NCBI RefSeq assembly: GCF_003201865.1
Contig: NZ_QJJJ01000001.1
Span: 124,001-188,000 of the forward strand
Length of the DNA stretch: 64,000 nucleotides
Source: Methylobacterium sp. B4
Lineage (GTDB): Bacteria; Pseudomonadota; Alphaproteobacteria; Rhizobiales; Beijerinckiaceae
Direction: 5' to 3'
Position 1 is the first letter of the stretch; each line of letters starts with the position of its first letter. The notes below the pieces were generated by a model. The model ran no database searches, was not told the DNA's origin, and saw only the letters and a list, made by a program, of their open reading frames with translations. Positions 17,281 through 25,722 of this stretch are shown piece after piece. A program made the translations under genes and the position numbers.

Positions 17281-19551
17281 TCAGCCTTCCTCGTCGATGC
17301 CGAAGCTGACGCTCTCGACATTCGCCCGCTCGAAGGCCTGCATCACGTACTGGTAGGAACGCTCCATGTCTGTGTGCTCCTCGCCCTCGTTCTCGACCGG
17401 CTTGAGCACGAACATCAGCATCGAGCGGCCGGTGACCGAGTAGCTCTCGCCGACCGCGAAGCTCTCCACCTCCTGGCTGTCGGGCAGGTTGGTATCGAGC
17501 AGCCGCGTCCAGGCGGTGCCGCCGGGCGCCTCGGGGAAGGTGAAGTCCACCACGTCGTGATAGGCGTTGTAGAACAGGAGCAGGGTGGCATCGCCCCCGC
17601 GCCGATGGATGCCGCTCGCCTGGGCGCGCCCGTCGAGCAGGACGGCCAGCGTGCGCGAGTTGCCGTCGTTCCAGTTCTCCGGGCTCATCTCGATGCCGGT
17701 CGGGGTGAGCCAGGTCACGTCCTTGACGCCGAACTCCTCGTCGTAGGCCCCCGTCACGAAGCGGCCCCGCGACAGCATGGGAAGCGAATTGCGCAGCAGG
17801 ATCAGGCGCTGCGTGAACTCGGCGAGATCCCGCTCCTCCTCGCCGATGGCGCCCCAATCGACCCAGGACACCTCGTTGTCCTGGCAATAGGCATTGTTGT
17901 TGCCCTGCTGCGTGCGGGCGAACTCGTCGCCGGCCAAGAGCATCGGCGTGCCCTTCGACAGGAAGAGGGTGGCGAGCAGGTTGCGCATCTGGCGCAACCG
18001 CACCGAACGGATCTCGGGATCGTCGGTCGGGCCCTCGACGCCGTAATTGTAGGAGAGATTGTGGCCGTGCCCGTCGCGGTTGCCCTCGCCGTTCGCCTCG
18101 TTGTGCTTCTCGTTGTACGAGACCGTGTCGTTGAGCGTGAAGCCGTCATGGGCGGTGATGAAATTCACCGAAGCCCAGGGGCGGCGCCCGCGCTTGTTGA
18201 ATTTGTCGGCCGAGGCCGTGATGCGCGAGGCGAGTCCCGGCAGCAGCCCGGAATCGCCCTTCCAGTAGCCGCGCACGTCGTCGCGGAACCGGTCGTTCCA
18301 CTCGGCCCAGCCCGGCGGGAAGCCGCCGACCTGATAGCCGCCGGGACCGCAATCCCACGGCTCGGCGATGAGCTTCACGTCGTTGAGCACGGGGTCCTGG
18401 CGGCAGGTATCGAGGAAGCCGCCGCCCTCGTCGAAGCCGTAGGGCTCGCGGCCGAGGATGGTGGCCAGATCGAAGCGGAAGCCGTCGACCCGCATCTCCG
18501 TCGCCCAGTAGCGCAAGCTGTCGGTGACGAGCTGCAGCACCCGCGGATGCGAGAGGTTGAAGGTGTTACCCGTGCCGGTATCGTTGATGTAGTAGCGCGG
18601 CTGGTTCGGCAGCAGCCGGTAGTAGGAGGCGTTGTCGACGCCCTTGAAGGACAGCGTCGGACCCTTCTCGTTGCCCTCGGCCGTGTGGTTGTAGACCACG
18701 TCGAGGATCACCTCGAGGCCGGCGCCGTGCATGCGGGCCACCATCTCCTTGAACTCGGAGAAGGCGAAGTCCGGTACCGCCGCGTAGCGCCGGGCGGGGG
18801 TGAAGAACGAGATCGTGTTGTAGCCCCAGTAATTGATCAGGCCCTTCTGCTGCAGGTAGTCGTCCTGCACGAAGGAATGCACCGGCAAGAGCTCGACCGA
18901 GGTGATGCCCAGGCTCTTGATGTAGTCGAGCACGGCGGGGTGGCCCATGCCGGCATAGGTGCCGCGCAGCTTCTCCGGCACCGCCGGGTGCAGCTTGGTG
19001 AAGCCCTTGACGTGGGTCTCGTAGACGATGGTGCGCTCCCACGGCACGCGGGGCTTGGCGTCGCGGCCCCAGGTGAAGGCCGGGTCGATCACCCGCGAGC
19101 GGCGGGTGTAGGGGGCCGAGTCGCGCTCGTCGAAGGTGAGGTCGTCGCCGGTCTCCATCTTGTAGCCGAACAGAGCCGGGTTCCACTCGATCGTGCCTAC
19201 CAGTCCCTTGGCGTAGGGGTCGATCAGGAGCTTGTTCGGGTTGAAGCGGTGACCGGCCTCCGGCTCGTAGGGGCCGTGGACGCGGTAGCCGTAGATCGTG
19301 CCGGGCCGCGCGTCCGGCAGATAGCCGTGCCAGACCTCGTCGGTGTATTCCGGCAGCTCGATCCGCTCGATCTCGTTCTTGCCCTCGTCGTCGAACAGGC
19401 ACAGCTCGACCTTGGTGGCGTGGGCCGAGAACAGCGCGAAGTTGACGCCCCGCCCGTCCCACGTCGCGCCGCGCGGATGGGGCGAGCCCTCGCGGATACG
19501 CGTGCGCGAGGTGCGCGGCTTCGGCATCGCGGTCCTGTCGGTATCGGCCAT
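17281..19551 (-). CDS. glgX: Glycogen debranching enzyme GlgX
   Basis: GH13 isoamylase-type enzyme of 756 residues that hydrolyses alpha-1,6 branch points of glycogen or limit dextrin. An N-terminal CBM48-like domain ([18 protein letters not shown]) precedes the barrel. The catalytic nucleophile is in [11 protein letters not shown], the acid in LIAEPWDCG, and the third carboxylate in [11 protein letters not shown]. The ATG at 19551 ([12 protein letters not shown]) is chosen; the frame continues upstream without support. No other glycogen genes are adjacent in the window. It is divergent from the SHOCT-domain gene. Confidence 0.94.
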   Translation of the reverse strand: MADTDRTAMPKPRTSRTRIREGSPHPRGATWDGRGVNFALFSAHATKVELCLFDDEGKNEIERIELPEYTDEVWHGYLPDARPGTIYGYRVHGPYEPEAGHRFNPNKLLIDPYAKGLVGTIEWNPALFGYKMETGDDLTFDERDSAPYTRRSRVIDPAFTWGRDAKPRVPWERTIVYETHVKGFTKLHPAVPEKLRGTYAGMGHPAVLDYIKSLGITSVELLPVHSFVQDDYLQQKGLINYWGYNTISFFTPARRYAAVPDFAFSEFKEMVARMHGAGLEVILDVVYNHTAEGNEKGPTLSFKGVDNASYYRLLPNQPRYYINDTGTGNTFNLSHPRVLQLVTDSLRYWATEMRVDGFRFDLATILGREPYGFDEGGGFLDTCRQDPVLNDVKLIAEPWDCGPGGYQVGGFPPGWAEWNDRFRDDVRGYWKGDSGLLPGLASRITASADKFNKRGRRPWASVNFITAHDGFTLNDTVSYNEKHNEANGEGNRDGHGHNLSYNYGVEGPTDDPEIRSVRLRQMRNLLATLFLSKGTPMLLAGDEFARTQQGNNNAYCQDNEVSWVDWGAIGEEERDLAEFTQRLILLRNSLPMLSRGRFVTGAYDEEFGVKDVTWLTPTGIEMSPENWNDGNSRTLAVLLDGRAQASGIHRRGGDATLLLFYNAYHDVVDFTFPEAPGGTAWTRLLDTNLPDSQEVESFAVGESYSVTGRSMLMFVLKPVENEGEEHTDMERSYQYVMQAFERANVESVSFGIDEEG

Positions 19552-19777
19552 CGTCGTCCCATTCTCGTTTTGGTGGTGCCCCGCCTCGGGCCCGGCCGGA
19601 CTCAGAACGTGCGCGGAACGGCGAAGCTCCGTGCCGACTGACGCGATGCAGCAAATTTTTCTGATCGCCGGAGCGCGCCGACGCGGATGTGCTAGGCCAA
19701 GGACGAAACTCGCGGTGCGGGCTCGCGTTTCAATGCGGCCACGGTCAGCCGCGCCGCGTTCGAGCAGGGAAGCGCCC

Positions 19778-20545
19778 ATGATCGAAGAACCCGAGCATCG
19801 GCCCGGTGGCCTCCAGGCCCTGGCCGACCGTCACGGCGTGAGCCTGGAGGCGGTGCGCCACCTGCTGCGAGCCCTTCAATCGGGACAGGGCAACATGGCC
19901 CAGTTCGATCATCCCGATCTGGGCGGATTCGGCCAATGGTCGCGGGGCGGCATGGTCATGGTCGGGCGCATGAACGATCACGCCCTGAAGGCTCGGGTCG
20001 ATGCCCTGTGCACCGAACTCGCCGCCGCCCTCCCCCTCTCCGGCTTTCGCGAGGAGGCCGCCTCGGGCAATTGGTGGCCGGCGGAGCTGGGTCAGCCGTC
20101 GAGCGCGGGCGCGCAGAACGGGACGCGCTACGCGTTCTTCCCCGCCGCGCAGCGGTTGGCCGTCGAGACGGAGGGTCGGCTCGCCCTCTACGACACCGGC
20201 GACCGGGTCGTCACCGGCACCTCGCAGCAGCAGGGCGGGACCGCCTCGTTCCGCTTCAGCGGACCGCAGGGGAGCTTTTCCCTGGAGGATCTGACGCCGG
20301 TCGAGCGGGACGCGGCGGCCCACCCGTCGGCGCCGACGAGCGGCGCAACGTCCGTGTCGTCAGCAGTCGCGGCTCGCCCGACCTCGCCCGAGGCCGCCGC
20401 CTCTCCGCAGCGTCCCGCTGCATCGGGTGCGGGTTCCGCCGACATCCTCTCGGTTCTCGAACGGCTGGCCGAACTGCACCGGAAGGGCGTGCTGACCGAC
20501 GCCGAATTCTCGGCCAAGAAAGCGGAGCTGCTCGCGCGGCTCTAA
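19778..20545 (+). CDS. SHOCT-domain protein of unknown function
   Basis: A 255-residue protein with a three-part layout. Residues about 1-140 are a folded-looking region (RPGGLQALADRHGVSLEAVRHLLRALQ, then FGQWSRGGMVMVGRMND). An Ala/Ser/Pro-rich linker follows (about 175-215). The C-terminal SHOCT motif is DILSVLERLAELHRKGVLTDAEFSAKKAELL. SHOCT is a short oligomerisation or membrane-association motif found at protein ends. The ATG has AGGGAAG 5 nt upstream. A close look at the first part suggests an envelope or membrane-interface sensor, but no named domain is recognised. Confidence 0.8.
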   Translation: MIEEPEHRPGGLQALADRHGVSLEAVRHLLRALQSGQGNMAQFDHPDLGGFGQWSRGGMVMVGRMNDHALKARVDALCTELAAALPLSGFREEAASGNWWPAELGQPSSAGAQNGTRYAFFPAAQRLAVETEGRLALYDTGDRVVTGTSQQQGGTASFRFSGPQGSFSLEDLTPVERDAAAHPSAPTSGATSVSSAVAARPTSPEAAASPQRPAASGAGSADILSVLERLAELHRKGVLTDAEFSAKKAELLARL

Positions 20546-20668
20546 ACGTCCTCGGTGCCACGGCGAAGCGAGGCGAAAGCCATCCGGGGCGGTGTCCGCC
20601 GGCCCATGAGGGGACGGCCTGTCGCCGCAGGACCCGCCGGAGAGCCGGGACCGCCCTAGATCCCGGCC

Positions 20669-21733
20669 ATGGCCCGGCGCGACCTCATCGACATCGACCG
20701 CATCTTCCACGAGGCCGCGGTCGCCGATTATCCGCGCGGTCGCGAGGTTTTTTCGAGGTTTCCCAACGCCGAGCGGATCGAGGTGCCCTCGCACTGGAAC
20801 ATCCCGGCACTCCACGGCAACGAGGGTTCGGTCGAGGACTGGCTGCACATCAAGCGCTCGACGCTGGTGCTCGGCGTGAAGAAGGGGCTCTCGATGCGCC
20901 CCAACGGTCGATCCGCCCACTTCATCGCGCCGTCCACCTCCAACGGCTGCGCCATGGCCTGCGCCTATTGCTACGTGCCGCGCCGAAAGGGTTTCTCCAA
21001 CCCGATCTCGCTGTTCGTGAACGTCGACGCGGTCGGCGCGGCGATCACCCGCCACGCGGCCAAGCAGGGTTCGCTGCCCGAGCCCGACCAGATCGACGAG
21101 GCGGCCTGGGTCTACGATCTCGGCGAGAACGGCGACCTCTCGGTCGATGCGATGATCTGCGACAACGTCCGCGATCTCGTGGCGCTGTTCCGCGGGTTGC
21201 CCAACGCCAAGGGCTCCTTCGCCACCAAGGCGGTCAACCGCGACCTGCTCGCCTACGATCCGCAGGGACGCACCCGCATCCGCTTCTCGCTGATGCCCGC
21301 GCGGATCGCCCGGGTGGTCGACGTGCGCACCGCGCCGATGCCTGAACGGATCGCGGCGATCGACGACTTCCTGGCGGCGGGCTACGAGGTCCACGTCAAT
21401 TTCTCCCCCGTGATCCTCTACGAGGGCTGGGAGGCGGATTGGGCGGCCCTGTTCGACGAGATCGACGGGACGATCTCGCAGGCGGCCAAAGCCCAGCTCA
21501 AATGCGAGATCATCATGCTGACCCACAATGCCGGGCTGCACGACGTGAATCTCGGCTGGCACCCCAAAGCCGAGGACCTGCTCTGGCGGCCGGACATCCA
21601 AGAGGCCAAGCGCTCCGAGGGCGGCGGCGACAACCTGCGCTACCGCACGGGCTGGAAGGGGAAATGGCTCACCCGCTTCAAGGCGCTGCTCGCCGAGCGG
21701 ATGCCCTATTGCCGGGTGCGCTACGCGTTCTGA
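20669..21733 (+). CDS. Spore photoproduct lyase-like radical SAM protein
   Basis: Radical SAM enzyme of 354 residues. The cluster motif is CAMACAYCY with C94, C98 and C101 (CX3CX2C). The flanking sequence (SMRPNGRSAHFIAPSTSNG before, VPRRKGFSNPISLFVN after) and the C-terminal THNAGLHDVNLGWHP segment match the spore photoproduct lyase family, which reverses the thymine dimer 5-thyminyl-5,6-dihydrothymine in UV-damaged spores. Nothing else here suggests spores, so the substrate may be another nucleic acid lesion. It is followed 14 nt later by a deaminase gene and is probably co-transcribed with it. Confidence 0.86.
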   Translation: MARRDLIDIDRIFHEAAVADYPRGREVFSRFPNAERIEVPSHWNIPALHGNEGSVEDWLHIKRSTLVLGVKKGLSMRPNGRSAHFIAPSTSNGCAMACAYCYVPRRKGFSNPISLFVNVDAVGAAITRHAAKQGSLPEPDQIDEAAWVYDLGENGDLSVDAMICDNVRDLVALFRGLPNAKGSFATKAVNRDLLAYDPQGRTRIRFSLMPARIARVVDVRTAPMPERIAAIDDFLAAGYEVHVNFSPVILYEGWEADWAALFDEIDGTISQAAKAQLKCEIIMLTHNAGLHDVNLGWHPKAEDLLWRPDIQEAKRSEGGGDNLRYRTGWKGKWLTRFKALLAERMPYCRVRYAF

Positions 21734-21747
21734 CGAAAGGAGACGAG

Positions 21748-22209
21748 ATGCCGGATCACGAGAGCTACCTGCGCGAGGCGACCGAACTCGCGCTGGCCAA
21801 CGTCGCCGAAGGTGGCAGCCCCTACGGCGCGGTCATCGTGGCCGAGGGCCGGGTCGTCGCACGGGCGGCCAACCGCATCCACGCCACCAACGACCCCACC
21901 GACCATGCCGAGATGGTGGCCTTGCGCGCGGCAAGCCAAAGCCTCGGCCGGCCCAAGCTCGCGGATTGCATCGTCTACGCCAGCGGGCGGCCTTGCCCGA
22001 TGTGCCACGCGGCGATGCGGTTCGCCGGGATCGAGCAGGGCTACTTCGCCTTCACGGCCGAGGAGGCGGAGGCCGAAGGGCTCGTCAGCGCCGGCATCTA
22101 CGCCGAACTCTGCCGGCCGCTGGACGAGCAGCCGATGCAGGTGCGCCATTACCCGCTGACGGGCGAGCCCAGCCCCTACCGCGCTTGGGCGGAGCGGAAG
22201 GGGCGCTGA
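21748..22209 (+). CDS. Nucleoside/guanine deaminase (CDA fold)
   Basis: A 153-residue zinc deaminase. The zinc site is HAEMVAL plus PCPMCHAAM (HAE...PCxxC). The N-terminal GGSPYGAVIVAEG and the ATNDPTDHAEM segment resemble guanine deaminases and tRNA-type nucleoside deaminases. It probably deaminates a free purine or a modified nucleobase. AAAGGAG lies 5 nt before the ATG, and the gap to the radical SAM gene is only 14 nt. The pairing may mean that the two enzymes process related nucleic acid products, an inference from order alone. Confidence 0.86.
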   Translation: MPDHESYLREATELALANVAEGGSPYGAVIVAEGRVVARAANRIHATNDPTDHAEMVALRAASQSLGRPKLADCIVYASGRPCPMCHAAMRFAGIEQGYFAFTAEEAEAEGLVSAGIYAELCRPLDEQPMQVRHYPLTGEPSPYRAWAERKGR

Positions 22210-22234
22210 GCCGGTCTCGCGTCGAGGCGAGGCT

Positions 22235-22546
22235 TCAATGCGTCCAGGGCGCGGTGCGGTTGAACTTGAAATTGTCGGAGTAGGACAGGCCCCGGCGCGG
22301 CAGCGGGGGCTTGGTCTCCTCGACCTGGAAGGCGATGCCGGCCGCTTTGGCGTAGGCCACCGCTTCCTCGGACGTATCGAATTCCAGCCGCACCTGCTGG
22401 AGCATGTCGGACGAGCTGGTCCAGCCCATCAGCGGATCGATCTCGCGCGGGCTGGTCCGGTCGAATTCCAGCACCCACTGCTTGGTGCGGGCGAGCCCCG
22501 ACTGCGTGGGATCCTTGGTGGGACGATAGATGCGGGCGCTCGACAT
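22235..22546 (-). CDS. ETC complex I accessory subunit (NDUFS4-like)
   Basis: A 103-residue protein with the NDUFS4 signature. It starts with ARIYRPTKDPTQSGLARTKQWVLEF and then has MGWTSSSDMLQQVRLEF, FDTSEEAVAYAKAAGI and YSDNFKFNRTAPWTH at the C-terminus. In mitochondria and alphaproteobacteria this subunit binds the peripheral arm of NADH:quinone oxidoreductase and helps its assembly. The core nuo genes are not in the window. It sits between the deaminase gene (convergent) and tRNA-Pro. Confidence 0.93.
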   Translation of the reverse strand: MSSARIYRPTKDPTQSGLARTKQWVLEFDRTSPREIDPLMGWTSSSDMLQQVRLEFDTSEEAVAYAKAAGIAFQVEETKPPLPRRGLSYSDNFKFNRTAPWTH

Positions 22547-22576
22547 CGGACGTCTGCCGTCTCCGGGCTTGAAGCA

Positions 22577-22653
22577 TGGTCGGGGCGATAGGATTCGAAC
22601 CTACGACCCTCTGCTCCCAAAGCAGATGCGCTACCAGACTGCGCTACACCCCG
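22577..22653 (-). tRNA. tRNA-Pro (anticodon TGG)
   Basis: Read on the minus strand, the 77-nt cloverleaf starts CGGGGTGTAGCGCAG and ends with an encoded CCA at 22579-22577. The 7-bp acceptor stem CGGGGTG/CGCCCCG, the anticodon loop TTTGGGA and the T-loop GGTTCGAATCC are all intact. The anticodon is TGG, so it reads CCN proline codons. Confidence 0.97.
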
Positions 22654-22752
22654 ACACCCCCTCTCAAGGGCCTGACGGAGATACCGCCTCGGCCCCGCCG
22701 CGGCAAGGCGGACGGATGCACGCATGGGTGTTCGCGCGGCCCAAAATCTCCC

Positions 22753-22968
22753 TCAGACGAGAATATCGAGGACGCGCTTCTCGGATTCGATCGAGGATTT
22801 CAGCACCGCCGTGTTCACCGCCACGCCGAGAGAGGCCGAGACGACGTCGGTGACCGCCGCGGTGGGCTCGGCCGCCGCCTGGGGCGAGGCGACGCGAGTC
22901 GCCGCCCCGTCGAAGCGCTGGAGGGCGGCGGCGAGACCCGCCGAACTTGTCGAGACCGCCGAGACCAT
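22753..22968 (-). CDS. Small flagellar-rod-like protein of unknown function
   Basis: A 71-residue protein. Its N-terminus (MVSAVSTSSAGLAAALQRFD) and C-terminus (ASLGVAVNTAVLKSSIESEK then RVLDILV) resemble the paired terminal helices of flagellar rod/hook proteins such as FlgC, without the middle domain. GGGAG lies about 8 nt before the ATG, so it is likely translated. No flagellar gene is nearby. It may be a short coiled-coil protein rather than a true axial component. Confidence 0.6.
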   Translation of the reverse strand: MVSAVSTSSAGLAAALQRFDGAATRVASPQAAAEPTAAVTDVVSASLGVAVNTAVLKSSIESEKRVLDILV

Positions 22969-23229
22969 CGTCCACTCCCTTCACCGACGCACCATCGCAG
23001 CACGGAAGCAGTGAAGGCTTCGTTGAAAGAATGCGCTCAAGGCGCGGGACACATGGCGATCACGCGGAGCGAAGGTTCGAGCCCGCCGACGAGGGCGCCG
23101 ACGACCGAGGCCGGCAAAAAACCAGGATGATCGCTCTCAAGCGATCACCCTGGGATCGAAAATAAATCAGCTCGACCTTGCGAGAGTCGGGATGTCCGAC
23201 AATTCGACGTTGCTTGCAGCAAGAAAACT

Positions 23230-23823
23230 TCAAAAATGGCTACGCTTGGCAATTGCTCGCCCGACTGCCCAAAGCAGGTTTTCAACGGCTTGCTGCAACG
23301 CTGGTCGCTCATGCTCGGCTGTTTCATCAATCACGCGCCGTGCTTGAAGCGCATAGGTCGCGAGACGATCAAGCGGAGGCTCATCCCTTCTCGGCAGAAC
23401 AAAGAGGGCGCAATCTTCCGCTTGCCCATTTTTCTTGATCTCGGAAATGTCAACGACAATGCCTCGCCCGATAACTTCTCCGGTGTTATTATCGCGTTTG
23501 TAGTGACCTCGCGCCAACAGCCAACGCACCCCGCTCGCTGCCGAGCGCACGCGATACTCGGCGACCAACAATCCTCCATGCTCACACACGCGATTGATGT
23601 TGGTGGAAAACTCTTCCCGGTCAGCTGGAAAGATAGCTTGCACATAAGCAGCCAGCGGCAATCCCCTCGCGGCTTGCGCGGGGTCGAGGCCGAACAAGGC
23701 GGCGGTGGTGGCATCCGCAACGGTGCGGTCGTTTTCGAAATCCGTCTCCCAAATGCCGACTTGGGAGGCGGTCAATGCATCGGGCAAAAATTCCAGCCAG
23801 TATCGACTTGCAACATACGGCAT
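23230..23823 (-). CDS. PAS-domain protein, no output domain
   Basis: A 197-residue protein. Residues about 15-135 form a PAS fold: LTASQVGIWETDFENDRTVAD, ALFGLDPAQ, IFPADREEF, EYRVRSAASGVRWLLARG and VIGRGIVVDISEIK, the last being a typical PAS/PAC end. The remaining 60 residues are helical with no kinase, cyclase or helix-turn-helix motif. It may be a kinase that lost its catalytic part or a PAS sensor for a partner protein. The start is the ATG at 23823. Base composition is near 50% GC, far below its neighbours, which suggests transfer. Confidence 0.7.
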   Translation of the reverse strand: MPYVASRYWLEFLPDALTASQVGIWETDFENDRTVADATTAALFGLDPAQAARGLPLAAYVQAIFPADREEFSTNINRVCEHGGLLVAEYRVRSAASGVRWLLARGHYKRDNNTGEVIGRGIVVDISEIKKNGQAEDCALFVLPRRDEPPLDRLATYALQARRVIDETAEHERPALQQAVENLLWAVGRAIAKRSHF

Positions 23824-23926
23824 GCCCAAACACCCAACCCGATGCTAAAATAGGCAGTCGCCTAAAGGAGTTGCTTCCATCAGGTTCGCTGCCAAAGGTC
23901 TTGGGCGTGTAGGGAAGTCGAACGAC

Positions 23927-24262
23927 ATGAGCTCTATCCTGCCTTCGGACTGGAAGAGGCCGAATTCCACATCAGAAACAAATCGTCTGCGTGAACTCGC
24001 GGAATCGCTTGGCGTTCCGATCGATGCATTCCGAGAGTCGAAAGAGACCCAGCATCTGAGTGTAGATGAAGATGGCACGCAATGGTTCTTGACGCTCGAC
24101 GTCCAAGGCAGGCCTGTCGTGCGGCGGGTTGGTGAGGGTGCAAGTCAGAACACAACAGAAGAGACCATTGCCTCGTTTTTGCGGCGCGGCGAAGGAAGCC
24201 GGCAGCGTGAGGCACTCATCGCTCTCATCGATCGGCTTTTCGTGATGCATCTTACGGATTGA
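23927..24262 (+). CDS. Hypothetical protein in the low-GC patch
   Basis: A 111-residue soluble protein with no recognised domain. It holds a short helical region (NRLRELAESLGVPIDAF) that could be a helix-turn-helix-like segment, a beta-rich middle (QWFLTLDVQGRPVVRRV) and a charged C-terminal helix (GSRQREALIALIDRLF). AGGGAAG lies 9 nt before the ATG. It is divergent from the PAS gene with 103 nt between and shares its low GC, so the two may have arrived together. Confidence 0.62.
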   Translation: MSSILPSDWKRPNSTSETNRLRELAESLGVPIDAFRESKETQHLSVDEDGTQWFLTLDVQGRPVVRRVGEGASQNTTEETIASFLRRGEGSRQREALIALIDRLFVMHLTD

Positions 24263-24422
24263 TGCCGTCCTCCTACGACCACAAGATACTTCTCATGATG
24301 GCGCATTGATTGGGTTCGGACCCCAGCGCGGAAGCACGCCCAGCTTGATCGCAGGGTGGGGCGATGCCACCTCGCCGCAGAACCGGCGCCGCCGCCCGCG
24401 CGCCCCGGAATCGAGGCACACG

Positions 24423-25130
24423 ATGATCGACCTCCACTACTGGCCGACCCCGAACGGTCACAAGGTGACGATGTTCCTGGAGGAGGCCGGGCTCCCCTAC
24501 ACGATCCACCCGGTGGACATCGGCAAGGGCGCCCAGTTCGACCCGGCCTTCCTCAAGATTGCGCCCAACAACCGCATGCCTGCCATCGTCGACCGGGCGC
24601 CCGCCGATGGCGGCGCGCCGGTCTCGCTGTTCGAGTCGGGGGCGATCCTGCTCTACCTTGCGGAGAAGACCGGGCGCTTCCTGCTCGCCGACCTGCGCGG
24701 CCGGGCCGAGACCCTGCAATGGCTGTTCTGGCAGATGGGCGGCCTCGGACCGATGCTCGGTCAGAACCACCATTTCTCGCAATACGCCCCGGAGAAGGTC
24801 CCCTACGCCATCGACCGCTACGTGAACGAGACGAACCGCCTCTACGGCGTGCTCGACCGGCGGCTCTCAGACCGCGCCTTCGTCGCGGGGGCGGACTACA
24901 CCATCGCCGACATGGCGGCCTATCCCTGGATCGTGCCGTGGGAGAAGCAGGGTCAGCGCCTCGACGACCACCCGCATCTCAAGCGCTGGTTCGAGGCGAT
25001 TGCCGCGCGCCCCGCGACCCAGGCCGCCTATGCCCGCGCCGCCGAGGTCAACCCGAACTATGGTCAGCCCATGAACGAGGACGCCAAGAAGGTAATGTTC
25101 GGTCAGACCGCGGTCAACACCAAGCGGTAG
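24423..25130 (+). CDS. Glutathione S-transferase family protein (YfcG/YghU type)
   Basis: A 235-residue GST. The N-terminal thioredoxin-like domain begins HYWPTPNGHKVTMFLEEAGL, in which the Thr/Asn residues bind glutathione, and contains NNRMPAIVD and LFESGAILLYLAE. The C-terminal helical domain includes GQNHHFSQYAPEK, diagnostic of the Nu-class group with disulfide-bond reductase activity. It likely acts in cytoplasmic redox or detoxification. The ATG at 24423 is selected by this N-terminal motif. It converges with the SMI1 gene across a strong hairpin. Confidence 0.9.
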   Translation: MIDLHYWPTPNGHKVTMFLEEAGLPYTIHPVDIGKGAQFDPAFLKIAPNNRMPAIVDRAPADGGAPVSLFESGAILLYLAEKTGRFLLADLRGRAETLQWLFWQMGGLGPMLGQNHHFSQYAPEKVPYAIDRYVNETNRLYGVLDRRLSDRAFVAGADYTIADMAAYPWIVPWEKQGQRLDDHPHLKRWFEAIAARPATQAAYARAAEVNPNYGQPMNEDAKKVMFGQTAVNTKR

Positions 25131-25142
25131 GGGCGCGAGCCG

Positions 25143-25170
25143 GACGGCCGCCGCTCGCCCGGCGGCCGTC
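25143..25170. terminator. Bidirectional hairpin between convergent genes
   Basis: Perfect 11-bp GC-rich inverted repeat (25143-25153 and 25160-25170) with a 6-nt loop, 12 nt after the GST stop and 16 nt after the SMI1 stop on the other strand. There is no T-run on either side. Confidence 0.55.
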
Positions 25171-25186
25171 TCCCTCCGGCGCGGTA

Positions 25187-25714
25187 TCAGACCCGAACGA
25201 AGGCCGGAGCCGTCCCCGGAAACCCGGCGGGAAGGATCTCGGACCTCATCCTGCCGCCGAGCAGGCCTGCCAGGACGGCCGTCATAGGGCTGTCGAACCT
25301 GTCGTGGTCCGGCCCGCGCGACGCGTAGAGGAGGACGGGCCACCGATCGGGCGGCGACGAGGTTACCCAGTAGAACGTGTCGCCGTTGTCGGTGACGGCG
25401 AACGGCATGAGCCCGCCTGTCTTCGGGAAGCGGTCGAGCGGGTAGTGATCGGGGTGGCTCGCCTTCAGGAGCGCCATCCCCTCCGGGTCGTGCAGGGCGT
25501 GATCGATCAGGTCGATACGCGGGTTCGCCGTGAACGGGTTGAGCGCGACGAGGAAGTCGCCGATCCGGCCGCTGCCGTAGGTCTCGATGAAGCGCTCGTA
25601 GTCCGGCGGCAGGGCGGACCCGATCCGATGCTCGACCTCCGGCCACGGCGCGCCGCCGGTCTCCCGCGGATGGGACGGCGGCGCGAGGACGGCCCGCAGG
25701 TCGCTCAGGGACAT
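25187..25714 (-). CDS. SMI1/KNR4 family protein
   Basis: A 175-residue protein with the SMI1/KNR4 core: WPEVEHRIGSALPPDYERFIETYGSG, then LMPFAVTDNGDTFYWVT. In bacteria many of these are immunity proteins for polymorphic toxins, though others are solitary with unknown roles. No toxin gene is adjacent. It begins 8 nt after the stop of the upstream beta-hydroxyacid dehydrogenase gene and is therefore likely expressed with it. Confidence 0.8.
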   Translation of the reverse strand: MSLSDLRAVLAPPSHPRETGGAPWPEVEHRIGSALPPDYERFIETYGSGRIGDFLVALNPFTANPRIDLIDHALHDPEGMALLKASHPDHYPLDRFPKTGGLMPFAVTDNGDTFYWVTSSPPDRWPVLLYASRGPDHDRFDSPMTAVLAGLLGGRMRSEILPAGFPGTAPAFVRV

Positions 25715-25722
25715 CGAGCGGT

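Noticed and set aside
22577..22653. tRNA-Pro as attachment site of an integrated island
   Set aside because: The low-GC patch lies on the 5' side of the tRNA, about 500 nt away, and no duplicate of the tRNA 3' end was seen.
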